From: Adenophora triphylla var. japonica
Lineage: Eukaryota > Streptophyta > Magnoliopsida > Asterales > Campanulaceae
Assembly: GCA_022495995.1 (NCBI GenBank)
Contig: JAFEMH010004903.1
Location: 1 to 64,000 of the forward strand
Direction of reading: 5' to 3'
Length of the DNA: 64,000 nucleotides
Below, in pieces: positions 1 through 9,314 of this stretch. The notes under the pieces are model-generated. The model was not told the DNA's origin. It searched no databases and saw only the letters and a program-made list of their open reading frames with translations. Both the position numbers and the translations under genes were made by a program. Each line of letters opens with the position of its first letter. Positions within the stretch are counted from its first letter, which is position 1.

Positions 1-1514
1 ACTCGAAACCTCGAGTGCACTCCAAGCCACTCGTGCTTGGCCTCTCCCTTTTTCTTCCCCCTCAGGAGTCTTCTTTTACGGACGGGAAAAATGTCGGTGT
101 TCTCCTACCAAGCTCTGGTATAGGAACGGGATCTATCGAAACCGGCCTCTGTCAGGGCCTTAGTAGCCCTAGCGTCATCCCTCGTCTCCTGTAGCTAGGC
201 GGTAGCATAGGAGCCCTCCTCTCCTGTCTCTTGACGTAAGCCTCATAGTCGGTCACGGCGTCCCGCTCGGTCATGAGGGTTGGCCCTCGCCTCGGCCCTC
301 CTCCTCTCGAAGCTTGATCGGGTCCTCCGCACCCATAATGGCCTCACGCCGCCTCAAAATAGCCATCGAGTCTCTCCCGGATGCCTCTCGTACCAATCCG
401 GGTACCCAAGTGGTCGGGAACACCGGTCTCGGACGCTTTGAGAATGACCCGAGGAGGAAAGGCATCATACCTCCATGCTCGGGAAAGAAATGGAAACACC
501 GAGGATCATCCATGGAAGCGGGAGCCACTGCCACTGGTGGCTACGTCATCAGCCCTCGAAGGAACCTGCTCCAGCCAAAGCTGTCTCGGGACCGAGCCGG
601 AATGTAGAAGCTGGGTGAGAAAGCCCGGAAGCATAACCACATGGGACCCGTCTGAAGCACTCTGCCCGAGTCTCCACCCTTGATAGAGGCACCAACCATC
701 TGATATCTTCGGTCTGGCGACCCGCCATCCAGCGGCTCCACGAGCCACGATCATCAAAATCTACATCGACACCTCTCTGGCAAAAGTCCAAGGCACGATC
801 ATATCGAGAGGTTTCCCGAAAAAGAACCCCCAAAGCAGCTCCATCGGCCACGGGGTCAAGAGGAGCGGGCTGCCCCGTGCATATACCGCCGTCCCGGTAG
901 CTAATGCAGCCGAGAGCATGAAAAGTCTCCCCAAGAATCAAAGGAACGACATCTACGCCGGGCGACGGTGAACGACAACATCCGGCGAGACCGATGGCGG
1001 ATCCCGAAGGAATAGACCATGAGCAGGGTGCCAAACATACAAAGTGCAAAGGCATCCCAATAGGCATCATCCACCAAGCCTAGGCCCCTAAATGCATCGG
1101 GAAGGCCAGAAATATCGAGATGATCGGGACCGCGGATCATACCTTGCGCTTCCTCAGGGAAAGATGAAGGAGGACGCACAATCTGTCAACAAAGAAGCCC
1201 CTCGGGCAAAGGGACCGCTATCTCTTCCACCTCCGGACCTCAAGTAAGGCCCGAAATTCTTCGGCAGTCGGAACAATCTCGTTGAAGGAAAGGCAAAAGA
1301 CATGCCTTCTAGTATCCCAAAACGAAGAAGAAGCTCTTAAGAGGTCATAATCCGGAACCAATTCTTTGAGAGACCACAAGCATCGTATCTTGTACCTTTC
1401 TTCAAAGAATGATCTTCTCTCATGCATGATCTCCCTACACCACTCCTTGAACTTTTCAAAGAACAACATTTGCCTTTCTTTGGACAATTTTGGAGAATTT
1501 TTGGCCATTTCCAT
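1..1514 (-). pseudogene. DUF7745-like antisense gene of Tat/Ogre-type element, decayed
   Basis: Reading leftward from an ATG at 1514, the product begins MEMAKNSPKLSKERQ and continues to a segment ending FWDTRRHVFCLSFNEIVPTAEEFRALL, which has the look of the N-terminal part of plant DUF7745 (transposon-associated) proteins. A one-base shift near 1240 moves the frame to GPEVEEIAVPLPEGLLC. After a further break come an ALCMFGTLLMVYSFG-like segment and VVPLILGETFHALGCISYRDGG, resembling the conserved 'P.IL.ET..AL..C' block of that family. Below about 550 only short open pieces remain, and the left end leaves the window. The gene is antisense to the LTR at 6.9-8.6 kb, as described for extra ORFs of Tat-lineage elements. 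Function is unknown. The frame breaks are seen directly; the family call is by eye. Confidence 0.6.
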
Positions 1515-1637
1515 GGTTTTTCTCTCTTTCTCCCGAAAATGGGTGTTTGAATTTGGAGGTTGAAGAGGATATTTGAATTTGAAATAAAGCAAGACCAGGT
1601 CTGAACCAAAATTAAAGGACAATGTCGGATAAGCCCT

Positions 1638-1649
1638 ATCCGCGCGGAT
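1638..1649. promoter_or_regulatory. Palindrome ATCCGCGCGGAT, copy 1
   Basis: A perfect 12-bp palindrome about 125 bp upstream of the ATG of the antisense gene at 1-1514. Identical copies lie at 5034 and 7238. The CCGCGCGG core contains CGCG, the core bound by plant CAMTA factors; that link is inference. Confidence 0.5.
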
Positions 1650-1661
1650 GAGATTGTTTCC

Positions 1662-4600
1662 CAAAAAAAAATCTGCAACTTGATCCAGTTGCTACACCAA
1701 AGAGGAATATTCCGTCCCGGTTGCTTTCGAAACTTGTGCAAAAAAAAACCTCCCCAAACCGGTCCATATACCAAACACCCTTGCAAAAAAAAAAAAACCA
1801 AGGCTCATGCAACACTTTGCATTCATATTGCATTGCATTCATAAAATAAAATCCTAAATTATTACATTCAAAAAAAAAAAAGAAGAGTGTGCATAAAAAA
1901 AAACAAGCAAACATAAATAAAATCCTAAATTATTACATCAAAAAAAAATGTGCATAATTTGTACAAATCTAAATCTCAATCTCAAATCTCAAAAAAAAAA
2001 ATCAATCGGAGTCTCCGGCACCGATGTCTCCCCGGCCCCTCTTGCGACTCGGGCCCGCCTCCTCGGGAGCCACGAAAATCTCGGGCTCGAGAATCGTCCT
2101 CGTCTCCGAGAGAGAGGCTCGTCGGGACCAGCCGGCACGCTACGATAGGGCAAGCGAGATCTGCGAAAAATCGTATCCGAAGGTGAAGGCGTCGGACTCC
2201 TGCACGTACGAAGACGACCCGCCATGCTTGCCAAACGTGTCCACTGCCCGTGTGGATCCCGAGAATGACGTGATCCGAAGGCGTGCACCGCGGGGATCAA
2301 GGAGAGGAGACAAAGGAGTCTCTGAAGAAGTCTACGAGCGAATAGGGGAAGCCTCCGTCGACGGGCGCCGGCCGTGGTCGCCTCGCTCTAGCTGAGGAGC
2401 CGCATGGCGACCATCCTCCTGATGAATCTCTTGGCCCCGATCACTTGCTTCGTCAGCTTCTCGACGACCACCTCCGAAAACTGCACAAAAGCAAAAGCGT
2501 CAAAAAAAAAAGTGATGCTAAAGATGATGAAACAAAAGAAAGAAAAGAAGGGGAAAAGGTGAAGCCATACCTTCATGCCGGACGAGGCGGAAAGCTCGTG
2601 GAAGTCGCTCGAGGTGAGGATCTGCACCCTCAATCGGACCCCATCCTGGATATAGGAAAAATCCGTCCGAGGGTACCGCAGGATCCCAAGCCCCTCCCTA
2701 TCCAGAAACTGAGGCATCCTCAGCCTCCTCGAGACGAATGTCGCATATGGCTCAATCGCCACGAAGTCCGAGAAGTCTTGGCTGCTCGGTAATCATCCCA
2801 GTCACGGACCGATCGCTCGGAGTGCATCATATCGGCGGGAGGCTCCACCGGTGTCCTCAAAGGCGAGTTCACGCCATGCTTTGGCGCGTCACCCTCTCTC
2901 CCGGATAATAGGCATCGCGGAGTCGGACCCCTCAAAATCCTCATTGCCTTGTCCGGATCTCGGCGCCCTTGAGCTGCGCTACCTCAAAGCGATCCCGGGG
3001 AAGAATATCATCCTCATCTGTCTCGGCCTCCGTCAAAGGAAGGCAATCCGCGTACACGAGTCGTCGCCCCCTGGAGCTTATCTTCTCCCGGGCATGCTTG
3101 GACCAAGGCTGCATGGCCGGATACGCCCGGCGTACTCCGCCATTGCCGCCACACCGTGACGTGGAAAAACTCCAACGCCCATACTGCGAAAGGTAAAAAT
3201 CCAATCAATCCGGTGCAAAAGAAAAGTGCGTGCTCAAAAAAAAAAAAGAGAGGGAAAGCAAAAGAGAGCTTATACCTCCGGGGCAAACTCGAAGCGATCT
3301 GCAAAGCTCACGGCCTTATTTGTACCTATCAAGAGCAAAATAAAGCTCTGCCCGGCCAGGCCTCTCCCCACGAGACATCTCAGGCCGTCTCCATGTCCTC
3401 CGAGGACCTCGGCAAGGCAAAACTGCCGTCCCCTCGGCATGTCCAAAGAGCGTGCTCGAGAAAGCAAACCACAAGAAGGCCACAGCAATGCGATCGGCGC
3501 CTATCCTCTCCTCCCCGACCTCATAACTCGCTATGGTCTCCACGATCTTGCCGTAGACCACGGCATACTCCATCCCCATCCCCTTTTTGGGAATAGGGGA
3601 AAATCCCGAGAAGAGCACAACGGATCGGCATCGCTGTAGCCATCCCGCCACTCAATCTTTGCGTCCATTAAAGGACAGGCCCGTGATCGCGGCATAGTCG
3701 GAGGGCGTAACCGTAGCCTCGCCCCGGAAGAAGTGGAAGGTGTGGGTCGCGTCCCACCGATCTTTGCGCCGAGCAAACATCAAGCCCTTGCTCTTAGGGA
3801 ACTTGACCGGTCCCCTCGAGCACTCGACGAACTCCCAGAGCCCCGTCTCGACAACAATCTGTCTCGGACTCGGCAAAGCTCCTTGGCCCGCATCCGGAAG
3901 CCGGTCCCACAAGTCAATCACGAGACTCCACCGATCCTCGAGTCTTCATCTTGTTGCTCCGTCACAAAACGGTTTCCGCCCTGTAATAAAAAAAAAGAGA
4001 AAGAGAAAATGTCAAAAAGATTGCATTTGCATTTACAAAAAAAAAAGAAATTTCGACAGCATAACAGCATACAATGAGCATAGCCCCATTTTTCTCGCAT
4101 GAAAGAAAACAGTTTTCAGCAAGTCCCAATGCATTCATCAAAAAAAAAAAAGATGCATTCCTACGGAAGTAAAAACTCCGTCCCATTTTCATAAAATAAC
4201 ATGCATCATCTCAAAAAAAAAAATTTTTGCATACATGCATATCATCCATCTTACATGCAACGGGAGGAAAAATCCGTCCCACTTTTCAAAAAAAAAAAAA
4301 TCCTAAACATACATACATCTCATATTGGCAAAATGCCCATTCTTTCCAAACAAAATGCATGCATTGCATCATCATTCATCAATATCAAAATTCAATTTCA
4401 AAAAAAAAAATCATCATCATCATCAACATGCAATATTCAATTTCAAAAAAAAAAAAAAATCACAATTCTTCGAATTTTCACATGTAATTTTCGAATTGAA
4501 AAAAAAATGTGGCAAAAATGCCAATTCTTTTTCCCAAGCAAAGTGCACATTTTGGGTTACTCATATACTCATTACAACATGCAAAGCATCAAAACCAAGA

Positions 4601-4985
4601 TTCAAAGCCAAGAACATCAATCATTCGAATTTTCAAAAAAAAAAATCACCCAAAATTCAAATTTCAAGCAAGAAATCAACAAAGGGATCAAAGGGTTTCA
4701 AAGTATACCGTTCGGAGATGCGGATCTGAAGCCCAATGTTGCCAAGCATCGGGGTAATGCTCCTCCTCAACCGATTGCGAAAGATTGTAATGCCTCCTCA
4801 TTCGGACGAGCTCCAATCGCCTCTCCGCTACGGGCCACGTCCTTGGCCTTGAAAAGCGCCTTCCCGTGTTCCATTGCTCAAAAATCGAAGAAATCGGAAG
4901 ATTTTGAAGCTTCTAAGGCCAACAATGGCGGATTTCGGTTTCTCTCTCTCTGCTCTCGTAATTTTGAAAAAAAAACTGAATGTGG
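1662..4985. repeat. Cluster of oligo(A) tracts
   Basis: About twenty runs of 7-15 A on the + strand (for example near 1790, 1869, 1991, 2505, 3236, 3987, 4036, 4140, 4215, 4288, 4400, 4445, 4500, 4635, 4967). They lie mainly between the recognisable exon-like blocks of the antisense gene, so on its sense strand they are intronic T-tracts. Otherwise this interval holds only that gene. Confidence 0.6.
2388..4830 (-). pseudogene. Plant-mobile-domain-like antisense gene, multi-exon, decayed
   Basis: Sense on the - strand. A first block near 4825-4708 reads MRRHYNLSQSVEEEHYPDAW and ends at a possible GT donor. A second block (3935-3652) contains WSLVIDLWDRLP, then TFHFFRGEATVTPSDYAAIT, the type of segment seen in plant mobile domain proteins ('...gE.tiTl.D.a.ltGL'). 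After a stop at 3652-3654 the homology resumes with VAFLWFAFSSTLFGHAEGT, then frameshifts. A last block (2762-2388) reads GLGILRYPRTDFSYIQDG and is split by a clean intron at 2481-2570 (GTATGG...TGCAG). T-rich introns separate the blocks. The gene is antisense to the adjacent LTR, as in Tat-lineage extra ORFs. It is probably non-functional here because of stops and shifts. Exact exon limits are not established. Confidence 0.55.
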
Positions 4986-5033
4986 AAGAGAAAGGGCGTT
5001 GGCCCTAATTAATACCCCTGATTTTCAAACCCT

Positions 5034-5045
5034 ATCCGCGCGGAT
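5034..5045. promoter_or_regulatory. Palindrome ATCCGCGCGGAT, copy 2
   Basis: Identical to the copies at 1638 and 7238. It lies about 200 bp upstream of the first recognisable coding block of the PMD-like gene (- strand). A TA-rich GGTATTAATTAGGG follows it on that strand. Confidence 0.5.
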
Positions 5046-5170
5046 AGGATTGTAAGGGTCAAAATGACCCTTTTGCCCCTTAAAATTTCGGGACTACTGC
5101 AATTCGGTCCCAACTTGACAGAGTTAACCAAAGATAACCAAAGTCGGCCCCTTGTCAAGAAAATATTCCC

Positions 5171-6112
5171 CGGCGGTCAAACGTAAGACCGAGTGCCCCG
5201 AGAAAGATAACGAGATCCCGTATCTTTCATCAAAATCTCCCCGGAGTCAAACGTAAGGCCGGGTGCCACGAGAAAGATAACGAGATCCGTATCTTTCATC
5301 AAAATTACCCCGGCGATCAAACGTAAGACCGAGTGCCCGAGAAAGATAACGAGATCCGTATCTTTCATCAAAATTACCCCCGGCAGTCAAGCGTAAGACC
5401 GAGTGCCCCGAGAAAGATAACGAGATCCCGTATCTTTCATCAAAATCTTCCCGGCGAGTCAAACGTAAGGCCGAGTGCCCGAGAAAGATAACGAGATCCC
5501 GTATCTTTCATCAAAATCTCCGGCGATCAAACGTAAGGCCGAGTGCCAGAAAGATAACGAGATCCCGTATCTTTCATCAAAATTACCCGGCGATCAAACG
5601 TAAGACCGAGTGCCCGAGAAAGATAACGAGATCCCGTATCTTTCATCAAAATTACCCCGGCGATCAAACGTAAGACCGAGTGCCCCGAGAAAGATAACGA
5701 GATCCCGTATCTTTCATCAAAATTACCCCCGGCAGTCAAGCGTAAGACCGAGTGCCCTGAGAAAGATAACGAGATCCCTTATCTTTCATCAAAATTACCC
5801 CGGCAGATCAAACGTAAGACCGAGTGCCCGAGAAAGATAACGAGATCCCGTATCTTTCATCAAAATCCTTCCCGGCAGTCAAACGTAAGACCGAGTGCCC
5901 CGAGAAAGATAACGAGATCCCGTATCTTTCATCAAAATTACCCCCGGCAGTCAAACGTAAGACCGAGTGCCCCGAGAAAGATAACGAGATCCCGTATCTT
6001 TCATCAAAATCAAACGGCAGTCAAACGTAAGACCGAGTGCCCCGAGAAAGATAACGAAATCTCGTATCTTTCATCAAAATCACCCCCGGCAGTCAAACGT
6101 AAGACCGATTTC
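5171..6112. repeat. Minisatellite array L1, ~71-bp unit, ~14 copies
   Basis: The phrase AAACGTAAG(A/G)CCGAGTGCC recurs about every 71 bp (5176, 5247, 5319, 5389, 5460, 5528 and so on to 6096), followed by GAGAAAGATAACGAGATC and CGTATCTTTCATC. Each unit contains an inverted repeat AAAGATA...TATCTTT. Copies differ by small indels around a CCCCGGC(A/G)GTC junction. It lies between the antisense genes and the LTR promoter, the position where Tat/Ogre-lineage elements often carry tandem repeats. Confidence 0.9.
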
Positions 6113-6205
6113 CCAGACGAATACGTCTGATTTTCCCAGTAAAGGCTAACGAAATCCCGGCAAAGTTAACGGAATCCCAAGCCAACGGAATCTCGAGTAG
6201 AACTC

Positions 6206-6300
6206 GAACTACGAAAGGGCTTGATTCCCAGCTAGGGATACGTAGGTAGCCTATCATTAGGTCCGGCCCCTCGACCAAAGCGGTCACCCTCTCCTTCGGC
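6206..6300 (-). ncRNA. Multi-hairpin RNA module M1
   Basis: Read on the - strand: GACC-loop-GGTC (6284-6273), CCTA-ATGA-TAGG (6262-6251), then CTACG (6245-6241), TATCCC, a loop, GGGAATCAAGC, and CGTAG (6213-6209). The same order occurs at 57379-57453 and 57716-57796. This is a predicted structured element inside retrotransposon sequence; no function is known to me. Confidence 0.5.
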
Positions 6301-6335
6301 AGCAGACGAAGTCCACCGAAAGGCCATTTCAAATT

Positions 6336-6548
6336 AAGGACCGAGGCGCCTAAAAAGCCATCATCATCAAGGTCCGAGGCGCCTAAAAAGCCATCATCAT
6401 CAAGGTCCGAGGCGCCTAAAAAGCCATCTTCAAGGTTCGAGGCACCTAAAACGCCATCTCGAGGTTCGAGGCACCTAAAACGCCATCTCCAAGGTCCGAG
6501 GCACCTAAAATGCCATCTCCAAGGTTTGAGGCACCTAAGACGCTATCA
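6336..6548. repeat. Minisatellite array L2, 29-33-bp unit, 7 copies
   Basis: CGAGGC(G/A)CCTAAAA(A/C)GCCATC recurs at 6342, 6374, 6407, 6437, 6466, 6496 and 6526, with a stray copy near 6757. The first units carry the palindrome AGGCGCCT, later ones AGGCACCT. Unit length drops from 33 to 30 bp by loss of ATC triplets. Confidence 0.9.
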
Positions 6549-6566
6549 CTAGAAAAATGATAAATC

Positions 6567-6716
6567 ACAAAAATCCCAGCGGAGCGGATACCCGTCGAGA
6601 CCAAAAATGGTCATTCCTATCCCAGCAGAGCGGATAGCCATCGAGCCGAAAATGGTCATTCCTATCCCACAGAGCGGATAGCCATCGGACCGAAAATGGT
6701 CATCTCTTATCCCAGT
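6567..6716. repeat. Minisatellite array L3, ~49-bp unit, 3 copies
   Basis: TATCCCA(G)CAGAGCGGATAGCC, then ATCG, A(C/G)CGAAAATGGTCATT, is repeated three times with a partial fourth. It adjoins array L2 and the second hairpin module. Confidence 0.8.
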
Positions 6717-6797
6717 AGAGTTTCTTTCCAGGGCAGCAGAACTCGCTCATCGGGTTCGAGGCACCTAAAACGCCATCATCTCCGGGGTCAGACCGAA

Positions 6798-6860
6798 CTA
6801 CGGCAGCTTGATTCCCATTCGGGATACGTAGGTAGCCTATCGCTAGGTTCGGCCACCCGA
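6798..6860 (-). ncRNA. Multi-hairpin RNA module M2
   Basis: On the - strand: CCTA-GCGA-TAGG (6847-6836), CTACG (6831-6827), TATCCC-GAAT-GGGAATCAAGC, CGTAG (6802-6798). It matches M1 in order and spacing. The upstream GACC/GGTC hairpin is not clear here. Confidence 0.45.
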
Positions 6861-7237
6861 TCACTCGATCATCACGCCAAATATGGAGCCTTACTCTTAT
6901 CGACGACCCCGCTTCCTTCGAAGCGCCGTCGCCGAGGGGCTGCTTGTAAGTGCTCCAATTTGAGCTTGTTAGAATTTTCGTTAGAAAATTAACGAAAGTT
7001 ATAACATTTCTAACAATTCCTAACTATCCTAACATTTCTAACAAAGTGAGGGTAAAATGGGCATTGTTATTTAAGGTTAAACCTTAAAAAGAATCTCAAA
7101 AAGCAAAACAAAAGAAGAAAACCAAAAATGGCAATGGTGGAAACACAAAAAGCGTTTGTTAATTTGAATTTTGAAAAGAAATATTCTTCTTGTCCAAAGT
7201 GAAGCTGCATTTAATGAACGATTGCACGGCTGGATCC

Positions 7238-7249
7238 ATCCGCGCGGAT
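7238..7249. promoter_or_regulatory. Palindrome ATCCGCGCGGAT, copy 3
   Basis: Lies about 22 bp upstream of the LTR TATA box. Identical to the copies upstream of the two antisense genes. The preceding GCACGGCTG is shared with the inverted LTR copy near 57070-57080, but the palindrome itself is not. Confidence 0.5.
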
Positions 7250-7264
7250 GAGTTTGCATTTTCG

Positions 7265-7288
7265 GGAGGGCTATAAATTGAGCCCTCC
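7265..7288 (+). promoter_or_regulatory. LTR core promoter, TATA box inside an inverted repeat
   Basis: CTATAAAT at 7271-7278 lies in GGAGGGCT...AGCCCTCC, a perfect 8-bp inverted repeat (7265-7272 and 7281-7288). The right copy (57003-57010, - strand) keeps TATAAATAGAGCCCTCC but not the upstream arm. Confidence 0.7.
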
Positions 7289-8441
7289 GAGTCACAAAAA
7301 TAAAGAGGAAGAACACATTTTGCACCGAACCTCTGGCGAAATATAGAGAGAGAAAACGGTGAGAATTCACAAGAATTGTCACCTTTTTCTCTCCAATCTT
7401 TCCCAACTCATACTCATCCACTCACTCTCATATTAAAGCCCTAAACACTCATACATTCAAGCCAAACACTCAAGAACACAAGGAAGATTGGTAAACCCTC
7501 CTCTTCCTAACCTAAATCTCAACCATGCATGCATCTTCAAACTACAAAATGTAGTTCTTTCATCTTCTTGCTCTAGATCTAAGAAGATCACCATGGAAGA
7601 CCATCTCCATGGATGATCTTCTACAAAGATCAACATTATTTTTAAGCTTTCTTACTTTCTTGCAAAGAAAACTCATTTTCAAAACCCTAAAAACCATTTT
7701 CAAGCATAAAATCTTGATTTCAAAGGATAAAATTCCCCTTCCCAAGCAAATGAAATGCTTAGTCCTAATGTACCCCAAGGATGGTTTGGTATAGTTGATT
7801 CACCACTAAAATGTCTAGTGATCACTAACCAAAACCTAGGGAAATGGGGACAAGCATGGATGCAAAACCCCCTTAAAATCATATTTTCTTTCTTGAGAAG
7901 TTGCTGTCCAGTAGCAATTTTCTCAGACCTCAGTCCATGGTCTTAATTTTTGGACACAGATGAACTTGGAATTTGGTGTTGACTACAAAATACTTTTTGT
8001 AGCCAACATCCAGAGATTTCCAGACATATTTTTACCTTATTTTTTGGGTGAGTAAAACTCCTCTTTTCAAATTTTCTTTCAGAGGCTAGTTCATCAGCTT
8101 CTGGGAATCCAGATCTCATATCTGAGGTTTCCAGAAGGTTTTGACCCCTCAAATCTTCTCCAAAATGGAAAATTCCTTCGCACAAACTTTATTTAAGGTG
8201 TCTAGAACAACTTTCATTCTCTGAGTTTATCCAGATTATGAAGTTTTAAGACCCTTGAATCCCTTTCAAAATCAAAGGTCCACTGCCTTTTTCATTCTGG
8301 CAGAAATGGCTCTCAACTTCAAAAGGTCTTTTGAGTACCAAATCTCAATCCAAAAATCTTCCAAAAAATCATGGGATCAGTTTAAAGTCTTAAAAAGATA
8401 TCCCAATTTTTACTTTTCTGAGTTTCAACTTATTTTGGCCA

Positions 8442-8467
8442 AAACACACACACACACACACACACAA
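8442..8467. repeat. (CA)n microsatellite
   Basis: About eleven CA dinucleotides in the LTR leader (U5) region. Confidence 0.95.
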
Positions 8468-8501
8468 ATGATTTTCAGCTTGGAAGACTCGTTTTACGAG
8501 G

Positions 8502-8536
8502 CGCGTCGGGTGCACACTAACGTCCTTCCCGACGCG
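8502..8536 (+). ncRNA. Conserved hairpin before the primer-binding-like site, left copy
   Basis: CGCGTCGGG (8502-8510) pairs perfectly with CCCGACGCG (8528-8536). It is followed by TAACATGACCTCCGAACC. The right element has a hairpin in the same place with a different stem (CCTTGGG/CCCAAGG at 55689-55721) and the same flank, so the pairing is conserved while the sequence is not. Confidence 0.6.
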
Positions 8537-8610
8537 TAACATGACCTCCGAACCTAAATCTCTGATCTCGGGCTTTTTTCAAAGTTTTGGCCCTCAAAAT
8601 TAAAATGGCG

Positions 8611-8621
8611 TGGCGACTCCG
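8611..8621 (+). promoter_or_regulatory. Primer-binding-like site TGGCGACTCCG
   Basis: TGGCGACTC-type primer-binding sites (tRNA-Arg) are typical of Ogre/Tat elements. The 24-bp context AAAATGGCG...CCGTTTT (8602-8625) is identical in the right copy (55612-55635, - strand). Its presence after the LTR means this is a 5'-type LTR end or a tandem/recombined product. Confidence 0.6.
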
Positions 8622-8682
8622 TTTTCGTTGATTTTTTCAAACACAAAAATGGGAAAATTTTCGGATACACATTCATCACAAT

Positions 8683-9242
8683 GGCGCAGTCTGATTGCAC
8701 CATGTATCGACTTTTTTCCTTTTGATCATAAGTTATTGATAAGGTTGTACGGACCTCACACGACATTCTGGAATTAAGGACACCTGTTGATTGAACTTAT
8801 AGTTAACTCAATGTTGCTGACGTGGATCAATCAATCAAAGGTGGTCCAAATATTCAAGTCTTCAATCATTGGATGAGGTTGGTGAGATTCGGTCTTATGA
8901 AGTGAGGTCTCACAGATGAGGTTTGCCTTTCGGTTTGCTGAGTGCAATTTCATGATGAGGTTTGCACAAGCGGTTTGCTAAGTGTGGTTTCATTCATGAG
9001 GTTTGCACTAGCACTGCGGTTTTGCATGACTTCAAAACCTCTTGACTTGAAACCTCATGTCCAATGCAATTGTGCCAGTCTTCAAGCCTAAATAATCCTA
9101 TTCTATAAATTGGACTTGTACTAAAAAATTGAAGTCTAAGCTTCATTACATATGGGCCTAAAGTCCATAAAATATAGATGAGGTTATGGTATCAATCAAA
9201 TTAAAGCTAAAGCAAGGAGGGTTAAAGTATGCATACCCAACA
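8683..9242 (-). mobile_element. Truncated Ty1/copia-type LTR
   Basis: This is the reverse complement of the first ~600 bp of the solo LTR at 21612-23041. On the - strand it starts TGTTGGGTATGCATAC at 9242 and runs through the shared CATTCTGGAAT(T/G)AAGGACACCT block to about 8683, where homology stops against the Tat/Ogre leader. The 3' half of the LTR is missing. Confidence 0.8.
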
Positions 9243-9314
9243 CTCATTGTGAACATCCCCACTCTCCTTCTTCTAACCACCCTCTAGAGTAAACAAAAAC
9301 AGTTCAATGACTTG

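Larger units (their letters stand above)
6900..8604 (+). mobile_element. Tat/Ogre-like LTR (promoter, R and U5 part), left copy
   Basis: Contains a TATA box (7271), a leader region, and a conserved 3' end that matches the inverted copy at 55627-57100: the TATAAAT(A/T)GAGCCCTCC promoter, a hairpin (8502-8536), CCTCCGAACC, and AAAATGGCG directly before the primer-binding-like site. No long coding region is convincing between 7300 and 8500. The 5' limit of the LTR is not determinable here; arrays L1-L3 may belong to its U3. Minimal alternative: a solo or truncated LTR of a Tat/Ogre-lineage element. Confidence 0.65.

Noticed and set aside
4201..5055. 284-codon + strand open frame rich in Lys, His and Ser
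   Set aside because: Antisense to the PMD-like gene and driven by oligo(A) tracts; no family resemblance and no promoter of its own.
4985..5055. Bacterial-type operon or ribosome-binding-site structure
   Set aside because: All evidence (introns, LTR elements, MITEs) is eukaryotic.
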